Positions 53,324 through 61,385 of a DNA stretch of 64,000 bases are shown piece after piece. A model generated the notes under the pieces. The model made no database searches. It was not told the DNA's origin and saw only the letters and a list, made by a program, of their open reading frames with translations. The translations under genes were made by a program, and so were the position numbers. Location: NCBI RefSeq assembly GCF_000296385.1, contig NZ_JH815185.1, forward strand, positions 289,960-353,959. The letters are read 5' to 3'. Positions within the stretch are counted from its first letter, which is position 1; each line of letters begins with the position of its first letter. Source of the stretch: Lachnoanaerobaculum sp. OBRC5-5 (GTDB lineage: Bacteria > Bacillota > Clostridia > Lachnospirales > Lachnospiraceae).

Positions 53324-54655
53324 ATGAAGGCTAAAGAGAGAATCATCCAATTTGGTGAAGGCGGTTTTTTGAGAGGGTTTGTAGACTATTTCTTCCAGAA
53401 GTTAAATGACAAGGGTTTGTTTGAGGGATCGGTTGTGGTTGTTCAACCTATAAAGACCGGTATGTGTGAGATGCTTGAAGCGCAAAACTGTGAATACAAT
53501 CTTTTTTTAAGAGGAGTTGATAACGGTAAGGTGGTAGATGAGCATACTCATATAGATGTTATCAGCAGATGTATCAATCCATATGATGACTATGAAGGAT
53601 ATTTGAATCTTGCAAAGAATCCTGATTTCAGATTTATTGTTTCAAATACAACGGAAGCCGGAATAGTGTATGAAGATGATAACAAGCTTTCAGATAAACC
53701 TGCAAACAGCTTTCCGGCAAAACTTACAGCTCTTTTATATGAGAGATTTAAAGCAGGATTGCCGGGATTTATTATACTTTCATGTGAACTTATAGATCAC
53801 AATGGTGAAGAACTTTTAAAATGTTGTAAGCAGTATGCCTCCAAATGGGAGCTTGGAGCGGATTTTGCTTCATGGCTTGAAAAAGAAAACAGCTTCTGTT
53901 CTACATTGGTTGACAGAATTGTTACAGGATTCCCAAGAGATGAACATAAGGCACTTGAGGAGAGAATCGGTCAAAAGGACAATATGATGGATACAGCCGA
54001 GATTTTCCACCTTTGGGTAATACAGGGAAATCACGAGGATGAGCTTCCGCTACAAAAGGCAGGTTTTAATGTAGTTTGGACAGACAATGTGGATCCGTAT
54101 AAGAAGAGAAAGGTTCGCATACTTAACGGAGCACATACTTCAATGGTCTTAGCTGCAAGATTGTACGGACTTGAGACAGTAGGCGAGTGCATGAAGGATG
54201 AAAAGGTATCATCACTTCTTAGAAAATCTGTGTTTGAGGAAATAATACCTACAATAGGAGATACCGAGGACAACAGAAAGTTTGGTGAGGCTGTATTTGA
54301 GAGATTTTCAAATCCTTTTATCAAGCATCAGCTTTTATCAATTGCGCTTAATTCAGTGTCAAAGTTCAGAGCAAGAGTACTTCCTACAATATTGGAATAT
54401 AAGGCTGAAAACGGAAAGTATCCTGAGATACTAAGTTTTTCATTGGCTGCACTTATTGCATTCTATAAGACGGACGAGGCAAATGACGGTGAAGAGATTG
54501 TACAGTTTATGAAGAGCGCTTCGGTAGCGGATATCTTAAAGAGAGAAGATTACTGGGGTGAGGACCTTAGCGATATGTATGATATCGTAAACAGATGGTT
54601 TGAAAAGATAGAAAAGGACGGTGTAGCGGCTTGCTATGATGAACTCTTAAAATAA
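53324..54655 (+). CDS. uxaB: Tagaturonate reductase (altronate oxidoreductase)
   Basis: 443 aa, slightly shorter than the E. coli enzyme (about 480). Mannitol-dehydrogenase fold: N-terminal IIQFGEGGFLRGFVDYFFQ (about 6-24, NAD binding), ILSCELIDHNGEELL (about 148-162), and RILNGAHTSMVLAARLYGLETV (about 265-286), with the catalytic Lys/Asn-His region. It reduces tagaturonate to altronate in galacturonate breakdown. The other hexuronate genes (uxaA, uxaC) are not in the window. Confidence 0.9.
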   Translation: MKAKERIIQFGEGGFLRGFVDYFFQKLNDKGLFEGSVVVVQPIKTGMCEMLEAQNCEYNLFLRGVDNGKVVDEHTHIDVISRCINPYDDYEGYLNLAKNPDFRFIVSNTTEAGIVYEDDNKLSDKPANSFPAKLTALLYERFKAGLPGFIILSCELIDHNGEELLKCCKQYASKWELGADFASWLEKENSFCSTLVDRIVTGFPRDEHKALEERIGQKDNMMDTAEIFHLWVIQGNHEDELPLQKAGFNVVWTDNVDPYKKRKVRILNGAHTSMVLAARLYGLETVGECMKDEKVSSLLRKSVFEEIIPTIGDTEDNRKFGEAVFERFSNPFIKHQLLSIALNSVSKFRARVLPTILEYKAENGKYPEILSFSLAALIAFYKTDEANDGEEIVQFMKSASVADILKREDYWGEDLSDMYDIVNRWFEKIEKDGVAACYDELLK

Positions 54656-54662
54656 GTTGTTT

Positions 54663-54690
54663 AAAGGTGGAGGAAACTTCACCTTTTTTA
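54663..54690 (+). terminator. Rho-independent terminator
   Basis: AAAGGTGGAG, GAAA tetraloop, CTTCACCTTT (with a G-T pair) and a T-run. It ends uxaB. Confidence 0.92.
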
Positions 54691-54923
54691 TTTTGTTCTA
54701 AAGGCTTTAGTGTTGGCTGCAAATTCTTATTCCCGGGGAAGATATCAATTGAAAAAAATATGAAGAGTGATATAATTCAGTCAAGATATATAGACTGTGA
54801 AAATTAATTAGAATTAGGAAGGAGTTAATGACGGTTATTTTGTGTCATCACATACAACTACAGCTATTGAACGTGAGATACAGTTTAATCAAGAGTCGGA
54901 AGAAATAAATGGGGGAAATGCCT
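54691..54923. other. Gap after uxaB with a possible gene remnant
   Basis: A frame from 54818 to 54943 without a good start reads like protein (VSSHTTTAIEREIQFN... ending AYAKKAD). It has EINGG near its end and overlaps the start of the next gene. A second 26-codon frame from 54828 has an AAGGAG box ahead but poor protein character. No clear promoter seen. Confidence 0.35.
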
Positions 54924-55331
54924 ATGCAAAAAAAGCTGATTGAGCGGATTATAGCATTTGCTATTTGCGGTATAGAATTTATTATAATAATTCTTATATT
55001 GTGTATTAATGGATATAATTCTATAAAAAAGCCAATAGGTAGTACATATTGTGCAGATCAAATTTTTGATGTAGTGAATTCAGATGCTATTTCTTTTTTT
55101 GGAACTGATTTCTATGGAGATGGGACATATATGGACACAAAGACCCGTGAATATAGAAATTATACAATAGATCCCGGTGAGAGTTTTTGTACGATTACAT
55201 TGGATAACGGCTCATATGCCATATATGATTATAAGAATACAGTTTGTGTTATTACACCGGGAGTAGGGGTAAAATATTATACAAGAGTGGGAAATTCAAG
55301 CGGAGCATTTGTTCTACAAAAACTTGATTAG
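54924..55331 (+). CDS. Small hypothetical membrane protein
   Basis: 135 aa from the ATG at 54924, preferred because GGGGGA lies at the right distance; ATGs at 54909 and 54918 are possible. One N-terminal membrane helix (about 9-30), then an external domain with Tyr-, Asp- and Gly-rich beta pattern (GDGTYMDTKTREYRNYTI). No family recognised. It precedes another membrane-anchored protein with the same general layout. Confidence 0.6.
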   Translation: MQKKLIERIIAFAICGIEFIIIILILCINGYNSIKKPIGSTYCADQIFDVVNSDAISFFGTDFYGDGTYMDTKTREYRNYTIDPGESFCTITLDNGSYAIYDYKNTVCVITPGVGVKYYTRVGNSSGAFVLQKLD

Positions 55332-55335
55332 AAGT

Positions 55336-55366
55336 AATCAATATTATTTTCACAGTCTATTGATTT
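55336..55366 (+). terminator. Weak AT-rich hairpin
   Basis: AATCAATA (55336-55343) pairs with TATTGATT (55358-55365); a T-containing tract follows. Low GC in the stem, so it is a weak terminator at best. Confidence 0.35.
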
Positions 55367-55387
55367 AATTGTTTTATGGAGGTTAAG

Positions 55388-56137
55388 ATGAATAATAAAG
55401 CTGCAAAGATATCGGTATTTATATTTTTTTGTATTTTCTCTTTAAATATTTGCATCAATTCATTTGGTATCACTCCTCCTTCAAATGATGTTTTAATAAA
55501 TGCTCTTTCAAAAAATGGGGAGCCTAATCAAAATGTTGTAAATAATACCGATTTATTCTTTGTATATAATGCGGTGCCTGTCAGCAAAATTAAATCTGAG
55601 GATAAACTTAGAGAACTTGTCTTTGAGTCGAATACAGATACTATTGATATGAAGGACTCCAACTGGGTTGTGACGGAATATAAGCCGTCAAATGAATATT
55701 TGGAAAGAATACTTTCGTATGATAAAAACGGTAATCTTTTTGAAGCCGAAAATTTAATTTATGAGGACAAAAATTACACAACAATAGCTCTGATGTCCGA
55801 GCTTTTAGGTGAACAATATAATACAGGAATGACAAATATCCTCGTACTTGGGGCAGACAGAGCCACACCCTTCGGATCGGTATTGTTGGTGAAAGTTTTT
55901 GATGATGATTCATTAAAAGTAGGGGTTTTAGTCGATATTGAGAGAGATAAGATTTCTATAAAAAAGGGCTGGTATAGCTTTGATAAAATCAAAAAAATTA
56001 TAGCTTTATATAATTCAGATAAAATCAGTGTAGGAAATTCAATCATAGTATTAATCGGGGGAATAATCGCTGTTTTATCGGTAGGATTTATTTTATATAA
56101 AAAATATTTCAATAAGATTTATTTTATAAACAAGTAG
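55388..56137 (+). CDS. Hypothetical membrane protein with N- and C-terminal helices
   Basis: 249 aa from the ATG at 55388 (GGAGG at 55378-55382). Helix 1 near residues 7-26 (signal or anchor) and helix 2 near 217-236, with an extracytoplasmic domain between that contains NILVLGADRATPFGSVLLVKVFDDDSLKVGVLVDIERDK. That is reminiscent of a beta-strand core, but I assign no family. Confidence 0.65.
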   Translation: MNNKAAKISVFIFFCIFSLNICINSFGITPPSNDVLINALSKNGEPNQNVVNNTDLFFVYNAVPVSKIKSEDKLRELVFESNTDTIDMKDSNWVVTEYKPSNEYLERILSYDKNGNLFEAENLIYEDKNYTTIALMSELLGEQYNTGMTNILVLGADRATPFGSVLLVKVFDDDSLKVGVLVDIERDKISIKKGWYSFDKIKKIIALYNSDKISVGNSIIVLIGGIIAVLSVGFILYKKYFNKIYFINK

Positions 56138-56209
56138 ATTTTTTAAGTGTATTTTGATGTATTTATATGATAAACTGGCATCAGTACAGGTGAAAGGAGA
56201 AACGGCAAA

Positions 56210-57337
56210 ATGAGAGTTGTTGTTGCCATTGATTCATTTAAAGGAAGTATGTCTTCTTTGGAGGCAGGTGAAGCTATATCAAAGGGAATAAGAAACGCAC
56301 ATAAGGATGCGGAAGTTGAAATAAGACCGCTTGCAGACGGTGGTGAGGGCACGGTGGAAGCTCTTTCTATCGGTATGGGTGGAAGGCTTATAAATGTTGA
56401 TGTAACAGGACCGGCAGGAAAAAGTGTAAACGCTGTTTACGGAATAGTCGATTCAAGCAAAACAGCTATAATAGAAATGTCACAGGCTGCAGGCATTACC
56501 TTGGTAAGCGGTGATGAAAAGAATCCTTTATATACTACAACATTCGGAGTAGGAGAGCTTATAAAGGATGCCATAAATAAAGGCTGCAGGCATTTTGTAG
56601 TTGGAATAGGCGGTTCCGCAACAAATGACTGTGGAATAGGAATGCTTCAGGCACTGGGATATGAGTTCCTTGATAAAGAAGGTAAGCAGGTAGGATTCGG
56701 AGCAAGCGGTGTCAGAGATATTGAAAGCATAAGAGATGAGAATGTAATAAAAGAACTTTCGGAATGTTATTTCAGAGTGGCATGTGATGTAAACAATCCT
56801 TTGTGCGGAGATCTGGGCTGTTCTGCAATATACGGACCACAAAAAGGTGCTACAAAGGAAATGGTAGCCGATATGGACGGATGGCTTAAGAGTTATTCAA
56901 AAATCGTAAAGGAAAAATATCCCGATGCAGACTGTGAATATCCCGGAACCGGTGCGGCAGGCGGACTTGGATATGCATTCTTTAACTTTACAAATTCAAA
57001 GCTTGAATCGGGAATAAAAATAGTCCTTGATGAGACAAAGCTTGAGGAATATGTAAAGAATGCGGATATTGTAGTTACAGGAGAGGGCAGACTCGATCAT
57101 CAGACTGTTATGGGAAAGGCTCCTGTAGGTGTGGCAAATATCGCAAAGAAGTATAACAAAAAAGTTATAGCATTCTCAGGAAGTGTAACAGAGGATGCTG
57201 GAGTTTGTAATGAACACGGTATTGACGCCTTCTTTCCTATCTTAAGAAGAATAGTTACATTGGAAGAGGCGATGCAAACAGATACTGCAAAGAAAAATCT
57301 GACAGATACTGCGGAGCAGGTATTCAGGCTATTGTAA
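56210..57337 (+). CDS. Glycerate kinase (GlxK/GarK type)
   Basis: 375 aa. Family motifs: VVAIDSFKGSMSSLEAGEAI (about 3-22), PLADGGEGTVEAL (about 43-55), GIGGSATNDCGIGMLQALGYEF (about 137-158) and VTGEGRLDHQTVMGKAPVGVA (about 288-308). It phosphorylates glycerate to 2-phosphoglycerate. AAAGGAGA precedes the ATG. It may link sugar-acid breakdown (uxaB side) to glycolysis, although no operon connects them. Confidence 0.95.
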   Translation: MRVVVAIDSFKGSMSSLEAGEAISKGIRNAHKDAEVEIRPLADGGEGTVEALSIGMGGRLINVDVTGPAGKSVNAVYGIVDSSKTAIIEMSQAAGITLVSGDEKNPLYTTTFGVGELIKDAINKGCRHFVVGIGGSATNDCGIGMLQALGYEFLDKEGKQVGFGASGVRDIESIRDENVIKELSECYFRVACDVNNPLCGDLGCSAIYGPQKGATKEMVADMDGWLKSYSKIVKEKYPDADCEYPGTGAAGGLGYAFFNFTNSKLESGIKIVLDETKLEEYVKNADIVVTGEGRLDHQTVMGKAPVGVANIAKKYNKKVIAFSGSVTEDAGVCNEHGIDAFFPILRRIVTLEEAMQTDTAKKNLTDTAEQVFRLL

Positions 57338-57340
57338 AAA

Positions 57341-57388
57341 TAAAATCCCCGGGATTTTGGAATTCACCAAATACCGAGGATTATTTTT
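57341..57388. terminator. Bidirectional terminator
   Basis: AATCC/GGATT outer pairs and TTTGG/CCAAA inner pairs around AATTCA, with A- and T-rich flanks. It ends glycerate kinase and the convergent PTS gene. Confidence 0.82.
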
Positions 57389-58475
57389 ATAATTTAAGAT
57401 CGCCTGTCTTTACCAGTCCCATCTTTTTCACAAACATATGAATAACAGGTGTGATAACAGCCGGAAGAACAAATGATATAAATATAAGTCCTATCCAGTC
57501 AAAAGAAGTAATGGAAGCTTTGCTTCCGTTTGCAATATCGCTTACCCAACCTGTATACACTCCGATCTGCCCTACAAGACCGCAGGTACCCATACCTGAT
57601 GATACAGCAGCACCGTTCATTTGCAGTTTAAATATACATGTAGCAATAGGTCCTGTAATCATAGATGTAATACATGGTGCAATCCAAATGCGTGGATTCT
57701 TTACTATATTGCCCATTTGCAACATAGATGTTCCAATACCTTGAGATATAAGTCCTGACCATTTGTTCTCGGGAAATGAAATGATTGCAAAGCCGACCAT
57801 CTGTGCACAGCAGCCTGCCAAAGCGGCACCGCCTGCAAGTCCTGTAAGTCCAAGAGCCGCACAAATGGCTGCCGATGATATAGGAAGTGTAAGTGCCACA
57901 CCGACAAGAAGTGAAACCAGTATACCCATAAGGAAAGGTTGAAGGCTTGTGGCCCACATAATTACAGTTCCAAGCTTCATAGCGGCTTTTCCAAGAGTTG
58001 GTGCAAGTATAGCTGATAAAAAGATTCCGACAGATATTGTTACCAGAGGTGTAACAAGTATATCTATCTTGGTTTCTTTTGAAACCATTTTTCCGACTTC
58101 AGATGCTATAATAGCAACAAATAATACTGCCAAAGGTCCGCCTGCACCACCCAGTGCATTGGAAGCAAAACCTACAGTAATCAAGGAAAAGAGTACAAGC
58201 GGCGGAGTATTGAGTGCATAGCCGATAGCAACAGCCATTGCCGGACCGCTCATAGCACTTGCCAGAGATCCTACCGTATATTCAACCCCTGCAATAGTAG
58301 CAACCGTACTTGTAAGAAAAGAAATCTGAAACTGCTTACCTACAGTATTTATAATAGTACCTATAAGTAGTGAACAAAACAGTCCCTGTGCCATAGCGCC
58401 CAAAGCATCAATGCCGTAACGCTTGGCTGAAATTACAATATCTTTCCTTTTGAAAAATAATTTTAGCTTTTCCAT
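57387..58475 (-). CDS. PTS sugar transporter subunit IIC (PTS_EIIC_2 family)
   Basis: 362 aa, about ten membrane spans. The repeated Gly/Ala-rich signature GPAMAVAIGYALNTPPLVLFS (about 76-96) and GGAGGPLAVLFVAIIASEVGK (about 107-127) fits the stand-alone IIC_2 family. No IIA or IIB domain is near, so either it uses other PTS proteins or it is not a true PTS carrier. The start is preceded by GGAGGG (minus strand). Confidence 0.85.
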   Translation of the reverse strand: MEKLKLFFKRKDIVISAKRYGIDALGAMAQGLFCSLLIGTIINTVGKQFQISFLTSTVATIAGVEYTVGSLASAMSGPAMAVAIGYALNTPPLVLFSLITVGFASNALGGAGGPLAVLFVAIIASEVGKMVSKETKIDILVTPLVTISVGIFLSAILAPTLGKAAMKLGTVIMWATSLQPFLMGILVSLLVGVALTLPISSAAICAALGLTGLAGGAALAGCCAQMVGFAIISFPENKWSGLISQGIGTSMLQMGNIVKNPRIWIAPCITSMITGPIATCIFKLQMNGAAVSSGMGTCGLVGQIGVYTGWVSDIANGSKASITSFDWIGLIFISFVLPAVITPVIHMFVKKMGLVKTGDLKL

Positions 58476-58561
58476 AGAAGCCCTCCATAGACGTGTATTT
58501 TTGTTTCAATGTTTATTCTAGAATTAAATTGAAATTTGTCAAGGAAAAAAATATTTATATA

Positions 58562-58590
58562 TTGACGGTTATACTTGTATATGTTAGAAT
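58562..58590 (+). promoter_or_regulatory. Promoter of rpmG-secE-nusG-rplK-rplA
   Basis: TTGACG (58562-58567), 17 bp, TAGAAT (58585-58590), 74 bp before rpmG. It is a strong sigma-A-type promoter. Confidence 0.88.
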
Positions 58591-58663
58591 ACTTAAGATT
58601 AAGGATGCAAAGTCCTTTTTTTTTGGATTTTCAAGTCTAATTCGAACAATGGAGGTGGAGATT

Positions 58664-58813
58664 GTGCGTACAAAGATAACACTTGCTTGTACAGAGTGCA
58701 AGCAGAGAAACTATAATACGACAAAGGATAAGAAAAATCATCCTGACCGTATGGAAATTAAAAAGTATTGTAGGTTCTGTAGAACTCATACAGTGCATAA
58801 GGAAACAAAATAG
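58664..58813 (+). CDS. rpmG: 50S ribosomal protein L33
   Basis: 49 aa from the GTG at 58664, after GGAGGTGG; a longer upstream frame is rejected. The zinc-binding pairs CTEC (about 9-12) and CRFC (about 37-40) are intact, so it is the zinc-containing form. This is the standard location directly before secE. Confidence 0.96.
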   Translation: MRTKITLACTECKQRNYNTTKDKKNHPDRMEIKKYCRFCRTHTVHKETK

Positions 58814-58821
58814 GAGTAATT

Positions 58822-59019
58822 ATGGCTGAAGGAAAAAGCGGAAAGATATCTGACTTTTGGAAGGGAATAAAGACAGAGTTTAAAAAGATAGTATGGCCAA
58901 CAAAGGATGATATTGTAAAGCAAACTATTGCTGTTATTTCATCATCTATTGTACTTGGTATTATAATATCAATACTTGACTTTATCTTCAAATTTTTACT
59001 AAACTTTGTTCTTAAATAG
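58822..59019 (+). CDS. secE: Preprotein translocase subunit SecE
   Basis: 65 aa. The amphipathic helix FWKGIKTEFKKIVWPTKDDI (about 11-30) and one membrane helix (about 37-60) are typical. Part of the SecYEG protein channel. TAGGAG precedes the ATG; nusG starts 8 bp after the stop. Confidence 0.96.
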   Translation: MAEGKSGKISDFWKGIKTEFKKIVWPTKDDIVKQTIAVISSSIVLGIIISILDFIFKFLLNFVLK

Positions 59020-59027
59020 GTGAAAAT

Positions 59028-59561
59028 ATGGCAGAGGCACAATGGTTCGTAGCCCATACTTATTCAGGCTATGAGAATAAAGTAAAAGTAGATATTGAAA
59101 AGACAATTGAGAATCGCGGACTTCAAGATCAGATACTTGAGGTTACGGTTCCTATGGAGACCATACTTGAAGTAAAAAATGGTGTCGAAAAATCGTCAGA
59201 TAAAAAACTTTTCCCCGGATATGTTCTTATACATATGTATATGAATGATGAAACCTGGTATGTTGTAAGGAATACCAGAGGCGTTACAGGTTTCGTAGGC
59301 CCGGGAAGCAAGCCGGTACCACTCACCGAAGATGAACTTGTAGCACTTGGCTACAGTGGCAATGCCGCAAAGCCGGAAGCAAGACTTGAGGTTGACCTTA
59401 AGGAAGGCGATATGGTTACAGTCATCAGCGGAGCATGGAAGGATACCGTGGGAGTGATTACCGCTGTCAACGAAAAGAGGAAAACTGTTTCTATTAATGT
59501 AGAAATGTTTGGACGCGAGACAAAAGTAGAGCTCGAGTTCACAGAAGTTAAGAAGATGTAA
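59028..59561 (+). CDS. nusG: Transcription termination/antitermination factor NusG
   Basis: 177 aa. WFVAHTYSGYENKVK and GYVLIHMYMNDETWYVVRNTRGVTGFVG are the NGN domain; GDMVTVISGAWKDTVGVI is the KOW domain. It links RNA polymerase to the ribosome or Rho. A short gap with the L1-site leader follows. Confidence 0.97.
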   Translation: MAEAQWFVAHTYSGYENKVKVDIEKTIENRGLQDQILEVTVPMETILEVKNGVEKSSDKKLFPGYVLIHMYMNDETWYVVRNTRGVTGFVGPGSKPVPLTEDELVALGYSGNAAKPEARLEVDLKEGDMVTVISGAWKDTVGVITAVNEKRKTVSINVEMFGRETKVELEFTEVKKM

Positions 59562-59589
59562 TTTATTACATAGTTGCATTTATTTAAAT

Positions 59590-59620
59590 GCGTGGGAGGG
59601 AAATCCCCGAAATTACCACA
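59590..59620 (+). promoter_or_regulatory. L1-binding mRNA element mimicking 23S rRNA
   Basis: GTGGGAGG (59592-59599) with CGAAATTACCAC (59608-59619) copies the two strands of the L1 site of 23S rRNA helices 76-77 (GUGGGAGG ... UUGAAAUACCAC). GTGG pairs with CCAC and GGG with CCC. It directly precedes the rplK ribosome site, so L1 can repress L11/L1 translation as in E. coli. Confidence 0.8.
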
Positions 59621-59632
59621 AGGAGGTGCCAT

Positions 59633-60058
59633 ATGGCAAAGAAAGTTACAGGATATATCAAATTGCAGATACCTGCTGGTAAAGCAACACCGGCTCCACC
59701 TGTCGGTCCGGCTCTCGGACAGCATGGTGTAAACATAGTTGAGTTTACAAAGCAGTTTAATGCAAGAACAGCAGATCAGGGAGACTTAATCATCCCTGTT
59801 GTTATCACAGTTTATGCAGATAGAAGCTTTAGTTTCATAACTAAGACTCCACCGGCTGCAGTTTTACTTAAGAAAGCATGTAAAATCTCTTCAGGTTCAG
59901 GCGTACCTAACAAGACAAAGGTAGCTAAGATTACAAGAGCACAGCTTGAGGAAATCGCTACTCTTAAGATGCCTGATCTTAACGCAGCAAATATTGATTC
60001 AGCTATCTCTATGATAGCAGGTACAGCCCGCTCAATGGGTATCACAGTAGAAGACTAA
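59633..60058 (+). CDS. rplK: 50S ribosomal protein L11
   Basis: 141 aa from the ATG at 59633, after AAGGAGGTG; 15 upstream codons are rejected because they overlap the L1 site. [26 protein letters not shown] is the L11 start; MPDLNA and ARSMGITVE the end. Binds the GTPase centre. Confidence 0.98.
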   Translation: MAKKVTGYIKLQIPAGKATPAPPVGPALGQHGVNIVEFTKQFNARTADQGDLIIPVVITVYADRSFSFITKTPPAAVLLKKACKISSGSGVPNKTKVAKITRAQLEEIATLKMPDLNAANIDSAISMIAGTARSMGITVED

Positions 60059-60075
60059 TTTAGGAGGTAATATAC

Positions 60076-60771
60076 ATGAAACACGGAAAAAGATATGTTG
60101 AAGCTGCCAAATTAGTTGATCGTAGCGTACAGTATGATGCAAGCGAGGCAGTAGCTTTAATTAAGAAGACAGCAGTTGCTAAGTTCGATGAAACAATAGA
60201 ATTACATATAAGAACAGGTCTTGATGGACGTCATGCAGACCAGCAGATTCGTGGTGCGGTAGTTCTACCACACGGAACAGGCAAGACTGTAAAAATCTTA
60301 GTATTCGCAAAGGGACCAAAGGCTGATGAGGCTTTGGCTGCCGGAGCAGACTATGTTGGAGCAGAGGAGCTTATTCCAAAGATCCAGAACGACGGTTGGT
60401 TAGATTTTGATGTTATCGTTGCAACACCTGATATGATGGGCGTTGTAGGACGCCTCGGTAAGGTACTCGGACCTAAGGGACTTATGCCGAACCCTAAGGC
60501 AGGTACAGTTACAATGGATGTTACAAAGGCTATCGCAGACATCAAAGCAGGTAAGGTAGAGTATCGTCTTGATAAGACAAACCTCGTTCACGTACCTGTA
60601 GGAAAGGCTTCATTCAGTGAGCAGCAGCTTTTGGAGAACTTCCAGAGCATTATGGATGCTATCAATAAGGCAAAACCAAGCACAGTTAAGGGTGCTTATC
60701 TTAAGAGTGTAGTTTTAACATCAACAATGGGTCCGGGAATCAGACTCAACGTTGCTAAAATTACAGGCTAA
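60076..60771 (+). CDS. rplA: 50S ribosomal protein L1
   Basis: 231 aa. [35 protein letters not shown] (about 36-70) and [15 protein letters not shown] (about 132-146) are diagnostic. It binds the L1 stalk of 23S rRNA and probably its own leader at 59590-59620. AGGAGG precedes the ATG. rplJ and rplL do not follow here. Confidence 0.98.
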   Translation: MKHGKRYVEAAKLVDRSVQYDASEAVALIKKTAVAKFDETIELHIRTGLDGRHADQQIRGAVVLPHGTGKTVKILVFAKGPKADEALAAGADYVGAEELIPKIQNDGWLDFDVIVATPDMMGVVGRLGKVLGPKGLMPNPKAGTVTMDVTKAIADIKAGKVEYRLDKTNLVHVPVGKASFSEQQLLENFQSIMDAINKAKPSTVKGAYLKSVVLTSTMGPGIRLNVAKITG

Positions 60772-60797
60772 TTAGCTAATATAATAAAGACGCGCAG

Positions 60798-60833
60798 ACT
60801 GCCATGTACTCATAAAGAGTATGTGGCAGTTTT
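60798..60833 (+). terminator. Terminator after rplA
   Basis: ACTGCCATGTACTC (60798-60811), loop ATAAA, GAGTATGTGGCAGT (60817-60830): 14 pairs including two tandem G-T, then TTTT. Confidence 0.9.
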
Positions 60834-60867
60834 AATGTCAAGACAAAATTTCAGATTGGAGTATGTA

Positions 60868-61056
60868 ATGGAAAAAGTTTTAGGTGTTATAATTTTATTT
60901 GTGATAGGTTTCGGACTTCGCTATCTTATGCGCATGCTTATGAGAGGGGCATTTAGATTGACGGGTAATGCTGTTAGAAAGATAGCTAATAAAGGGAACA
61001 ATAATAGAGAAGACCAAAACGATTCTGATAAGCCGACAGCAAGATATATAGATTAA
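60868..61056 (+). CDS. Small membrane protein
   Basis: 62 aa from the ATG at 60868 (GGAG 7 bases ahead); an upstream start is rejected because it lies inside the terminator. One helix (about 4-22), a basic amphipathic part (RYLMRMLMRGAFRLTGNAVRK) and a charged tail. Function unknown. It lies between two look-alike hairpins. Confidence 0.65.
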   Translation: MEKVLGVIILFVIGFGLRYLMRMLMRGAFRLTGNAVRKIANKGNNNREDQNDSDKPTARYID

Positions 61057-61385
61057 GACGGGAGTAATAGAAACAATGATACCGGTATAAAGTCATTGTT
61101 GCCAAAATTATAGTTAAAATAGACAATATAATAAAATATATAGATTACCACATGTTCATAAAGGATGTGTGGTATTTTTGTGTGATAAAATGTTTGAATC
61201 AGTCGGTTAAATCAAGTGATTAGTTAAAAAGCAAATAAAAATATATAGATAAGTTGATTTTAAAACTTGAAAATAGTATATGTATATATTAACATATAGG
61301 TAAGAAAAGTCGGATGTTATAACGTGATTAAATTTACAACTAAATAAATATTTAAAATATTTGAGAATATATAGGGGATATGCTT
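61057..61385. other. 329-bp AT-rich intergenic stretch
   Basis: Contains the hairpin at 61146-61179. The rest is AT-rich DNA upstream of the LRR gene. AGGGG at 61373-61377 is the ribosome site for the next start. Confidence 0.5.
61146..61179 (+). terminator. Terminator, look-alike of the rplA terminator
   Basis: TACCACATGTTC (61146-61157), loop ATAAA, GGATGTGTGGTA (61163-61174), then five T. It has the same tandem TG/TG wobble and same loop as 60798-60833, with different paired bases. Confidence 0.85.

Noticed and set aside
54828-54908. 26-codon frame with an AAGGAG box after uxaB
   Set aside because: The peptide (His/Gln/Leu-rich start, basic end) has no known character and overlaps a better frame; the box alone is not enough.
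57451-58221. Plus-strand frames opposite the PTS gene
   Set aside because: Shadows of the minus-strand membrane protein; no ribosome sites.
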